Positions 48,490 through 57,307 of a DNA stretch of 64,000 bases are shown here, piece after piece. The position numbers and the translations under genes were made by a program. The notes under the pieces were generated by a model. The model saw nothing but the letters and a program-made list of their open reading frames with translations. It was not told the DNA's origin and did no database searches. How positions within the stretch are numbered: the first letter of the stretch is position 1; every line of letters begins with the position of its first letter. Source of the DNA: Sphingobacteriia bacterium (GTDB lineage Bacteria; Bacteroidota; Bacteroidia; Chitinophagales; Chitinophagaceae); contig RDZY01000007.1 in assembly GCA_004294135.1 (NCBI GenBank), positions 62,001 to 126,000 of the forward strand, given 5' to 3'.

Positions 48490-49389
48490 ATGTGGGCTGC
48501 TTACAAAAAAGGATACAAAGCTTATCTCCAACTCGAACGTTCATTGAGTGATAACTCTGTAGATGCCTATCTGCATGATGTAGAAAAGTTGACTGATTTT
48601 TTACAAGTCACCCAATCAATGAATGCGCCTGGTGAAATTGAATTGAATCAATTACAAGCATTTGTGCAATGGGTGGGTGAATTGGGAATGACTGCTAGTT
48701 CCCAAGCACGCATGATTTCTGGTATTCGTAGTTTTTACAAGTATTGCTTAATAGAACAAATTATTACTGTTGATCCTTCTGTTTTACTCAGCGCACCCAA
48801 AACTAGCAGAGGTTTGCCCGACACCCTTCATTTTGAAGAAATAGAAAGCCTCATTGCTGCCATTGATCTTAGTACCACCGAAGGTGGTAGAAATAAAGCC
48901 ATTATTGAAACCATGTACAGTTGCGGTCTTCGGGTGAGCGAAGTAGTGAATCTTAAAATATCGGGACTCTATCTTGATATTGGTTTTATTAAAGTTACGG
49001 GCAAAGGAGATAAAGAACGCCTCATTCCCATTGGTTCAGATGCCATTAAATTCATTCAACTCTATCACCAAACCATTCGATCTCACCAAATTATTCAGAC
49101 TGGTTTTGAGGATATTTTATTTTTAAATAGAAGAGGGCGAAACTTGACTAGGGTCATGATTTTTTACATTGTAAAAGAACTTACCAAAAAAGCAGGCATC
49201 AGCAAAATTGTTTCACCACATACATTTCGCCATTCTTTTGCTACTCATTTAGTAGAAGGGGGTGCCGATTTAAGGGCTGTTCAAGAAATGTTGGGACATG
49301 AGAGTATTACTACTACCGAAATTTATACCCACCTAGATCGCGACTATCTTCGTGATACATTACAACGTTTCCATCCAGGTTTTAAATAG
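48490..49389 (+). CDS. xerD: XerC/XerD-type tyrosine recombinase
   Basis: 'METMYSCGLRVSEVVNLK', 'SPHTFRHSFATHLVEGGADLRAVQEMLGHESITTTEIYTHLDRDYLRDT'. Confidence 0.93.
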   Translation: MWAAYKKGYKAYLQLERSLSDNSVDAYLHDVEKLTDFLQVTQSMNAPGEIELNQLQAFVQWVGELGMTASSQARMISGIRSFYKYCLIEQIITVDPSVLLSAPKTSRGLPDTLHFEEIESLIAAIDLSTTEGGRNKAIIETMYSCGLRVSEVVNLKISGLYLDIGFIKVTGKGDKERLIPIGSDAIKFIQLYHQTIRSHQIIQTGFEDILFLNRRGRNLTRVMIFYIVKELTKKAGISKIVSPHTFRHSFATHLVEGGADLRAVQEMLGHESITTTEIYTHLDRDYLRDTLQRFHPGFK

Positions 49390-49492
49390 CACAGTTAAAT
49401 TGTTAAATGATTTGCCGTTTAACCCAAACCACTAAAATTATTACGCCAATTCAATGGCAAAACGTAGGTTTGTTCTCTAAAAAAGCGTCAAT

Positions 49493-50338
49493 ATGAAAAA
49501 GATAATGTTTGCAGCTTCACTATTGTGCAGTGTAGTAGGATTTGCTCAAATTAAAATGCCTCAACCGAGTACCACACAAAAAATCAGTCAAGATTTTGGC
49601 CTTGGAAGAATTGATCTAACTTATTCCCGCCCCAATATAAAAGGCAGGGCCATGTTAAAAGAGAACAGTGAGCTGGTTCCATTGAATCAATTGTGGCGCA
49701 CAGGTGCGAATGGAGCTACTCGTCTTTATTTTACTGACAAAGTAACCATAGGAGGATCTTCACTCGATACGGGTGCTTATGTATTATACACCATTCCCGG
49801 TAAAGAATATTGGGAAATTGTAATTAATAAAGGCCTTAGCAATTGGGGTACAGATGGCTATAAAGCCAGTGAAGACGTGGTTAGATTTAAAGTAAAAGCA
49901 GCTAAAATGGGTGGTGCTGCTATGGAAACATTTACTTTTCAGTTTGCCAATGTACAAGCAGAAAGTGTAGAACTGCATTTGATGTGGGGCAATGTTGCGG
50001 TAAGTATTCCCATCAGTACCAATGTAAAAGATCGTATTCGTTCACAGGTTGAAAAAGCATTGGGTGCAGAAACAGTGAACCCTAACGCTTATTATGCTGC
50101 TGCTAACTTTTATTATGAGTGGGATAAAGATTTTAATAAAGCACTGGTAAATGCACAGAAAGCAACAGAAGCCAATCCAAAAGCATTTTGGATTTTCTTG
50201 TTGACTGCAAAAATTCAAAAAGAATTAGGTGATAAAGTAAGCGCAAAAGCAAGTGCTGAAAAATGTATTGCCATTGCTACTGCTGCGGACAACAAAGACT
50301 ATGTTCGCATGGCCAATGAACTGATTGGTAAATTATAA
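49493..50338 (+). CDS. DUF2911 domain-containing protein
   Basis: 'PQPSTTQKISQDFGLGRIDLTYSRPNIKGRAM', 'LWRTGANGATRLYFTDKVTIGG'. Confidence 0.9.
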   Translation: MKKIMFAASLLCSVVGFAQIKMPQPSTTQKISQDFGLGRIDLTYSRPNIKGRAMLKENSELVPLNQLWRTGANGATRLYFTDKVTIGGSSLDTGAYVLYTIPGKEYWEIVINKGLSNWGTDGYKASEDVVRFKVKAAKMGGAAMETFTFQFANVQAESVELHLMWGNVAVSIPISTNVKDRIRSQVEKALGAETVNPNAYYAAANFYYEWDKDFNKALVNAQKATEANPKAFWIFLLTAKIQKELGDKVSAKASAEKCIAIATAADNKDYVRMANELIGKL

Positions 50339-50361
50339 ATTTAGTCCAAAGTATTTTCAAT

Positions 50362-50400
50362 AAAAAGAGGCTGCTCAAAATGAGCAGCCTCTTTTTATTT
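50362..50400. terminator. bidirectional terminator between converging DUF2911 and aminotransferase genes
   Basis: AAAAAGAGGCTGCTCA-AAA-TGAGCAGCCTCTTTTT perfect 16-bp stem with A/T tracts on both sides. Confidence 0.92.
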
Positions 50401-50437
50401 TGTGTTTAGAAACTAAAATTTAATTACTGTAATTTGT

Positions 50438-51697
50438 TTACTTAAGTTCTGCCATATCTGGTATTGCTTCTACCTTGTATGCACCTGCATCTAGCTTTGC
50501 CTTGGTTTCACTAAATGCAACCAAAGTTTCCTGTATATCGGCATCGGTATGCGCAGCAGATGGAATAAGGCGATAAATAATATGCCCTTTCGGAATAACA
50601 GGATAAATAACGATGGAGGCAAATACCCCATAATTCTCCCTCAAATCCATTACCATAGCAGTAGCTTCTTCCACACCACCGGTCATGTAGACTGGTGTAA
50701 CGGGACTATCAGTTTTTCCAATATCAAAGCCCCTTGCTTTTAACCCAGTTTGCAGTTTCAATGCATTACTCCATAATTTCTCTTTCAACTCAGGCATGGT
50801 TCTCAACATATCTAAGCGTTTAAGATTCCCCAATACGATGGGCATGGGTAGGCTTTTTGCAAAAATCTGACTGCGGATATTGTATCTTATAAAATCAATA
50901 ATTACTTTATCGCCAGCAAGAAATGCACCAATAGATGCCATACTCTTGGCAAAAGTAGAGAAGTACAAGTCAATTTGGTCTTGACAACCCTGCTCTTCGC
51001 CAGCACCTGCACCCGTTGCTCCCAATGTGCCAAATCCATGTGCATCATCTACCAATAACCTAAACTCATATTTCGATTTCAGTGCTGCAATCTCTTTCAG
51101 CTTACCCTGATCGCCTGCCATTCCAAATACCCCTTCTGTAATTAACAGAATACCTCCTGTTTTCTGCTTCTCAATTAATTGAGTTGCCCTTATCAACTGC
51201 TTTTCACAATCCTCTAAATCATTGTGCTTAAAAACATAACGGTGACCGGGATGCAACCTCAATCCATCTATAATACAAGCGTGACTTTCTGCGTCGTACA
51301 CAATTACATCATGCCTGCCACAAACTGCATCTATGGTACTCATAATACCTTGGTACCCAAAATTCAAGAGAATCGCGTCTTCTTTGCCTTCAAATTCGGC
51401 TAATTCAGCTTCCAATTGCTCATGGTGATTAGAGTTTCCACTCATCATTCTGGCTCCCATTGGGTATGCCAAACCATATTCCTTTGATGAATCCGCATCT
51501 ATTTTTCTCACTTCTGGATGGTTGGCCAATCCCAGATAATTGTTTAAACTCCATACAATCATTTCCTTTCCCCTAAATTTCATCCTGCTACTGATTGCAC
51601 CTTCCAATTTAGGGAAGGCAAAATATCCATGTGCTCGCTCACGGTGCTGGCCAAGAGGACCAGCATTCTTTATTAACTTTTCAAAAATGTCTGCCAT
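50438..51697 (-). CDS. alpha-oxoamine synthase family PLP enzyme; probable serine palmitoyltransferase
   Basis: 'NNYLGLANHPEV', 'SGNSNHHEQLEAELAEF', 'LLVDDAHGFGTLG', 'STFAKSMASIGAFLAG'. Confidence 0.82.
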   Translation of the reverse strand: MADIFEKLIKNAGPLGQHRERAHGYFAFPKLEGAISSRMKFRGKEMIVWSLNNYLGLANHPEVRKIDADSSKEYGLAYPMGARMMSGNSNHHEQLEAELAEFEGKEDAILLNFGYQGIMSTIDAVCGRHDVIVYDAESHACIIDGLRLHPGHRYVFKHNDLEDCEKQLIRATQLIEKQKTGGILLITEGVFGMAGDQGKLKEIAALKSKYEFRLLVDDAHGFGTLGATGAGAGEEQGCQDQIDLYFSTFAKSMASIGAFLAGDKVIIDFIRYNIRSQIFAKSLPMPIVLGNLKRLDMLRTMPELKEKLWSNALKLQTGLKARGFDIGKTDSPVTPVYMTGGVEEATAMVMDLRENYGVFASIVIYPVIPKGHIIYRLIPSAAHTDADIQETLVAFSETKAKLDAGAYKVEAIPDMAELK

Positions 51698-51837
51698 TGT
51701 GTAAGATTATTTTGCTAAAAATTGATGCAAATTTAATCATAATGTATCAAAAGTCAACAGATTTATTATCTGATCCACCTATCTTTAACCCTCATAATAT
51801 CAGCATTCATTTATTCATCTTATATTATATCTACTTT

Positions 51838-53508
51838 ATGTTGAAAATGAGATACTCCTTTATTTTGGCTGTAGTAGCCTTGTTTTTATTGTGCACCCAT
51901 ACTGGGCTTTCCGCACAAAAAACAGTACAAAAGAATAAAATAATTGCAGCTCCAAAATTGGTGGTCGGCATTGTAATTGACCAAATGAGGTGGGACTATC
52001 TGGAACGATATGCCCCACTTTTTAAAGTCAACGGTGGTTTCAAAAGAATGATGAACAATGGATTTAGTTGCGATAATACCCAAATCGGCTATACCCCATC
52101 TGTAACCGCTTGCGGTCACACTGGTATTTACAGCGGATCCGTTCCTGCCATTCACGGCATAACAGGCAATGCTTGGTACGACCAATTACAGAAAAAAACA
52201 GTGTATTGTACTGAGGATAAAACTGTTGAAGCAGTTGGTATCTCTGGTGCTGGTGAAGGACAAATGAGTCCCAGAAATATGCTGGTAACTTCTATTGCAG
52301 ATGAGTTGCGGATGGCATCTAATTTTAAAAGCAAAGTAATTGGCATTGCTATTAAAGATAGAGGCGCAATATTACCTGCTGGTCACAGTGCCAATGGTGC
52401 GTATTGGTACGATTCTAAAACTGGCACTTTCATTACCAGCTCATATTATACCAATGAATTACCCAAATGGGTTGCCGATTTCAACAATCGGAATATGCCC
52501 GACTCTTTATTAAAACTGGGATGGCAAAAATCACTTCCTGATGAAACCTACCTTCAATATGCAACTGCTGACGAAAAGCCTTACGAAGCAAAGCCATTTG
52601 GCAATCAACAAACCAAACTTCCGTATGATTTAACAAGAGGCCCCAAAGAAGGATTTGGCAAACTATCTTCCACACCACACGGCAATACCATTACGGCTGA
52701 AATAGCCAAAGCGGCTATTATTGCAGAGGAATTGGGGAAAGATGAAATTACCGACTTACTCACAATTAGCTTTTCTTCGCCCGACTATATCGGTCACTCT
52801 TTTGGTCCCAATTCTTGGGAAAATGTAGATGATTATGTGAAATTAGACGAAGAACTGGGGAAATTGCTGGACTTTCTAGATGCTAATATAGGCAAGGGCA
52901 AATACACTTGTTTTCTAAGTGCCGATCATGCTGTTGCACATATTCCGGGATTTATGAAAGAAAATAAGCTACCCGGTGGTGTATTCAGCGATAGAAATGT
53001 GATGGCAGATTTGAATGCAGGCATTAAAGCAAAATTCGGTATCGCAGATGCTATTGTAAGTAATTTCAACTACCAAATTCATTTTAATAGAGAGAAAATT
53101 GATACCAGTAATATTGATAAAAAAGCTTTAAGCACTTGGGTTATTAACAACTTATTGAAATTGGAATCGGTACTTAATGCCTTCCACACTGCTGATATAC
53201 TCACCACCCCCATGCCCCAATTATTAAGAGAGAAACTAGCAAATGGCTTTTTCTACAATAGAAGTGGTGATATTCAAATCATTTTAAAACCTGGTTATAT
53301 TGATGGTGGAAGCACAGGAACTACACATGGATTGTGGAATCCTTATGATGCCCATATTCCGCTTTTATGGTACGGGTGGGGCATTAAGCAGGGACGCTCT
53401 AACCGAGAAGTTTATATGCACGATATTGCTTCTACCCTTGCCGCATTATTACATATTCAGTCGCCCAGCGGTAATATTGGCAAACCAATTGAAGAATTGT
53501 TAAAATAA
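51838..53508 (+). CDS. alkaline phosphatase family (PafA/nucleotide pyrophosphatase-like) protein
   Basis: 'VVGIVIDQMRWDYLERYAPLF', 'TPSVTACGHTGIYSGSVPAIHGI', 'SADHAVAHIPGF'; start set at MLKMRYSF with signal peptide. Confidence 0.9.
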   Translation: MLKMRYSFILAVVALFLLCTHTGLSAQKTVQKNKIIAAPKLVVGIVIDQMRWDYLERYAPLFKVNGGFKRMMNNGFSCDNTQIGYTPSVTACGHTGIYSGSVPAIHGITGNAWYDQLQKKTVYCTEDKTVEAVGISGAGEGQMSPRNMLVTSIADELRMASNFKSKVIGIAIKDRGAILPAGHSANGAYWYDSKTGTFITSSYYTNELPKWVADFNNRNMPDSLLKLGWQKSLPDETYLQYATADEKPYEAKPFGNQQTKLPYDLTRGPKEGFGKLSSTPHGNTITAEIAKAAIIAEELGKDEITDLLTISFSSPDYIGHSFGPNSWENVDDYVKLDEELGKLLDFLDANIGKGKYTCFLSADHAVAHIPGFMKENKLPGGVFSDRNVMADLNAGIKAKFGIADAIVSNFNYQIHFNREKIDTSNIDKKALSTWVINNLLKLESVLNAFHTADILTTPMPQLLREKLANGFFYNRSGDIQIILKPGYIDGGSTGTTHGLWNPYDAHIPLLWYGWGIKQGRSNREVYMHDIASTLAALLHIQSPSGNIGKPIEELLK

Positions 53509-53593
53509 GCCCAGCATATTATAACTTAAAGTGATAACAATACATTCCCAATATACTTTATTAAAGTATATTGCCCATTCTTAAAACCAAAAT

Positions 53594-56404
53594 ATGAAGA
53601 AACAATTTCACTTACTAGGGCTAGCCATGCTCTTATTTGTATCGCTGAATGCTCAGCTAAACCTTGGTGACAAAATTCCTTTCGATTCCAAAGTTAAAAA
53701 AGGCAAACTTGCCAATGGGTTAACCTATTATATTCGACAAAATCAAAAGCCAGAAAAGAAAGTAGAACTCAGGTTGGTGGTGAATGCGGGTTCTATTCTT
53801 GAAGACAATGACCAACAGGGTCTTGCTCACTTTACTGAACACATGGCTTTTAATGGTACCAAAAATTTCAAGAAAAATGAGTTGGTAGATTTTTTACAAA
53901 GTATTGGAGTTGATTTTGGCGCTGATTTAAACGCTTATACTGGTTTTGATGAAACCGTATATATATTGCCAATCCCACTTAGCGATCCGAATAATTTTAA
54001 GAAAGGAATGTTGGTATTGCAGGACTGGGCAAGTGGCTTACTCTTCGATAACAAACAAATTGATGATGAGCGTGGGGTGATTCTAGAAGAAAGTCGCTTA
54101 GGAAAAGGTGCAGACGATCGTATGTTTCGCAAAATTTATCCCAAACAGTATGAGGGATCTAAATACGCATTGCGTTTGCCAATTGGTAAAGACAGTATTT
54201 TAAAAACATTTAAATACGATGCTATTAAGCGTTTTTATCGCGATTGGTATCGTCCAAATCTAATGGCAGTAGTGGTTGTAGGTGATATTGATATAGCCGC
54301 AACAGAGAAAATGATTGCTGAAATGTTTGGCGGATTAAAAAATCCTGCAAATCCAAGACCAAGAATTGCTGCTACAATGCCTTCAAGAACCAAAAGTGAT
54401 GCAATGGTTGTAACTGATAAAGAAGCAACTAATTTTCAAGTTGAATTAAATTATTCAACTGAAAAAACAAGTCCCGAAACAACTATCGGCGAGTATAAAA
54501 ATGCATCTATTACTAAATCTTTGTTTACCAGCTTATTCAATCTTCGGTTGAGTGAATTGGCGCAAAGTGGTAATCCTCCTTTCACTTATGCTGGTGGTAA
54601 TTTCAGCTCCTACGCGCGCGGTTACGAAGCTTTCAACAGCTTTGCAATAGCGGGACAAAAAGGTGCTGATTCCGCTTTACACGCCGTACTTACGGAAATT
54701 GAAAGGCTGAAAAAATTCGGTTTTACTGCCAACGAATTAGAGCGAGCCAAAAAGCAACAACTGGCTGCAATTGAACGCGCCTATAACAATAGAGACAAAA
54801 CAGAGTCCAGCATATTTGTAGAAGAATATATTCGTAATTTCTTATCGCAAGAACCAGTGCCGGGTATTGAAGTAGAATACCAGTATAAAAAAGAATTGAT
54901 GCCGAGTATTCAATTGGCAGATGTAAATGCCTTGGCCAATGAACTGAAGAAAAATGAAAAAGTATTCATCAGTGTTCAGGGACCGGAAAAAAGCAATACT
55001 GCACTTCCAGAAAAGAATAATTTATTGGCAGCTGTTGAGCGTATAAGTGCCAGTAATATTAAAGCTTATGAAGAAAAAGCGTTGGCAAGTAGCCTCCTAA
55101 AAACTATTCCAGTGGCGGGGAAACTGGTGAAAGAAACCAAGAATGAATTATTGGGTTTTACCGAATTGCAATACAGCAATGGTACCAAAGTAATTGTAAA
55201 ATCAACCAATTTCAAACAAGATGAAATTATAATGACTGGCTTCCGAAAAGGAGGTACCAGCAGTTATGGCATTGCTGATAAGAGCAGCGCCAACTATGCA
55301 TCTTCCGCTGTTCAACAAATGGGAATAGGCGATTTTAGTCCCGTTGACCTCCGCAAATTCATGGCTGGTAAAATAGCCAATGCAAACCTTTCTTTAAATG
55401 CATTAAGTGCGCGTGTTTCTGGTAATAGTACCATTAAAGATGCAGAGAGTATGTTTCAACTGATGTACTTGAATTTTACGGGAACCAGAAAAGATGAAGC
55501 CTTATTTAATGGTTGGAAGGAGAAGCAAAAAAGTCAGGTACAATTCATGATGGCGGATCCTACTACCGCATTTATTGATTCAGTTTATAAAGTAATGTAT
55601 GGTGGCAATCCACTGGCTCCATCGGTAGTACCCAATGCAACTGATTTTGATCAAATTAACTTAGATCGTTCCATTGCTATATTTAAAGAGTTAACTGGTG
55701 ACGCAAACGACTTTACTTTTATATTGGTAGGAAATATTGATTTAGAAATATTTAAGCCACTTATAGCAACTTATATTGGAGGCCTTCCTTCAAAAGGAGC
55801 CAGTGCTAAGTTTACAGATAATGGAGTTAGAATTACTTCAGGTGTTAAGAATATTGCCTTTAATAAAGGGAAAGAAGCAAAGAGTTTTATATTCAATGTA
55901 TATTCTGGAACCATTCCATATTCAGAAGAGTTGGCATTGCATACTGAATTCATGAATGAGATTTTAAATATAAAAATCATTGAAGAATTAAGAGAAAAGA
56001 TAGGTGGAATTTATGGAGGAGGAATTGGTGGTTCAGTAAGTAAATATCCTTTTGAAAGCTATACACTTGCTTTACAATTGCCTTGCGGACCTGAGAATGT
56101 AGATAAGCTTGTAGTTGCCGCAAATGCAGAAATTGATAAAATAAAAACCAATGGTCCAGAACAAAAAGACCTTGATAAAGTAAAAAAATCTATTCTTGAA
56201 AAGTATACAGTAAGCTTAAAAGAAAACCGTTACTGGAGTGGTTTATTACAGGGAATCTATTTTAGCGATAATGATCCTCAACGAATAACCAATTATGAAA
56301 AATTAGTAAGTGCAGTAACTATTGCAGACATTAAGCAAGCTGCTAATAAATTATTTGATGGAAAAAATATCGTAAACGCTGTATTGTATCCAGAGAAAAA
56401 ATAA
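53594..56404 (+). CDS. M16 family (insulinase-like) zinc peptidase
   Basis: 'GLAHFTEHMAFNGTKNF' HxxEH motif, downstream 'DDERGVILEE', duplicated M16 domains. Confidence 0.95.
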   Translation: MKKQFHLLGLAMLLFVSLNAQLNLGDKIPFDSKVKKGKLANGLTYYIRQNQKPEKKVELRLVVNAGSILEDNDQQGLAHFTEHMAFNGTKNFKKNELVDFLQSIGVDFGADLNAYTGFDETVYILPIPLSDPNNFKKGMLVLQDWASGLLFDNKQIDDERGVILEESRLGKGADDRMFRKIYPKQYEGSKYALRLPIGKDSILKTFKYDAIKRFYRDWYRPNLMAVVVVGDIDIAATEKMIAEMFGGLKNPANPRPRIAATMPSRTKSDAMVVTDKEATNFQVELNYSTEKTSPETTIGEYKNASITKSLFTSLFNLRLSELAQSGNPPFTYAGGNFSSYARGYEAFNSFAIAGQKGADSALHAVLTEIERLKKFGFTANELERAKKQQLAAIERAYNNRDKTESSIFVEEYIRNFLSQEPVPGIEVEYQYKKELMPSIQLADVNALANELKKNEKVFISVQGPEKSNTALPEKNNLLAAVERISASNIKAYEEKALASSLLKTIPVAGKLVKETKNELLGFTELQYSNGTKVIVKSTNFKQDEIIMTGFRKGGTSSYGIADKSSANYASSAVQQMGIGDFSPVDLRKFMAGKIANANLSLNALSARVSGNSTIKDAESMFQLMYLNFTGTRKDEALFNGWKEKQKSQVQFMMADPTTAFIDSVYKVMYGGNPLAPSVVPNATDFDQINLDRSIAIFKELTGDANDFTFILVGNIDLEIFKPLIATYIGGLPSKGASAKFTDNGVRITSGVKNIAFNKGKEAKSFIFNVYSGTIPYSEELALHTEFMNEILNIKIIEELREKIGGIYGGGIGGSVSKYPFESYTLALQLPCGPENVDKLVVAANAEIDKIKTNGPEQKDLDKVKKSILEKYTVSLKENRYWSGLLQGIYFSDNDPQRITNYEKLVSAVTIADIKQAANKLFDGKNIVNAVLYPEKK

Positions 56405-56419
56405 TTCTATATCAATGCT

Positions 56420-56458
56420 AAAAATGGTTGCTCCGATTGAATTGGGGCAACCATTTTT
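56420..56458 (+). terminator. Rho-independent terminator after M16 peptidase
   Basis: AAAAATGGTTGCTCC-GATTGAATT-GGGGCAACCATTTTT. Confidence 0.85.
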
Positions 56459-56497
56459 CATTTCCTATATTTACCAATTATGCGTCACTAAAAATAT

Positions 56498-57301
56498 ATG
56501 CAAATAAGGCAATTGATAAAAAATACCTGTAGCTTATTGCACCTTACTACAGTACTAGATGAACTGAATTTTCAGTATCAGTTCATCCTGAATTATTTTG
56601 ACAATACGCATTTTAGAAAAAAAAATCCCTCGCTGAAATTGCCTTTAAACCGAGATCTGTACGAGACTTTTCAACTGAATTATCAACGTTATTCCGAGGA
56701 TGGACTTTTAGCAGCAAAAGAAATAATTAATTGGTACCAACTTTACGCTTCTCCCCATCCTACCCATATACTGGATTGGGGATGTGGCACAGCCCGTATC
56801 ATACAATATATGCCACAAATATTGCCGCAAGCCATTTGCTATGCAGCAGATATTCATTCAAAAAGAATTGAATGGAATAGAAAATATTTCCCTCAAATAT
56901 TATTTGATATCATTGAATACAATCAGTTTCCTTATCCCAAGTTGTATTTTAATCTAGTATATGGAATATCAGTGTTCACACATATTCATCACGCTGAACA
57001 AGTAGTTTGGCTAAGTGAAATTCATAGAATATTAACTACTGGTGGTATTGCAATTGTTTCTACGCATGGCAGCAATTACCACCACCAACTCAGTACTAAG
57101 CAACTGCGAATTTTAAATAGTGAAGGTGTTTTCACAAACAATTACAAAGAGCAGGGACACTTATTAATGAGTACTTACAATAATCCAGAATTTTTTCATA
57201 AGATGGCCAGTCAATATTTTGAAATTGAAGCATACTATAACGGAAAAACCCACCCAGATAAGCTGGGTGGGCAAGATATTTGGGTGATGAAAAAAAGATA
57301 G
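56498..57301 (+). CDS. class I SAM-dependent methyltransferase
   Basis: 'HILDWGCGTARIIQYMP', 'FNLVYGISVFTHI', 'EIHRILTTGGIAIVSTHG'. Confidence 0.9.
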   Translation: MQIRQLIKNTCSLLHLTTVLDELNFQYQFILNYFDNTHFRKKNPSLKLPLNRDLYETFQLNYQRYSEDGLLAAKEIINWYQLYASPHPTHILDWGCGTARIIQYMPQILPQAICYAADIHSKRIEWNRKYFPQILFDIIEYNQFPYPKLYFNLVYGISVFTHIHHAEQVVWLSEIHRILTTGGIAIVSTHGSNYHHQLSTKQLRILNSEGVFTNNYKEQGHLLMSTYNNPEFFHKMASQYFEIEAYYNGKTHPDKLGGQDIWVMKKR

Positions 57302-57307
57302 TACTAT

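Noticed and set aside
48490-49389. XerD-like recombinase as a mobile-element integrase
   Set aside because: Length, motifs and neighbourhood fit a housekeeping Xer recombinase; no flanking repeats or cargo genes.
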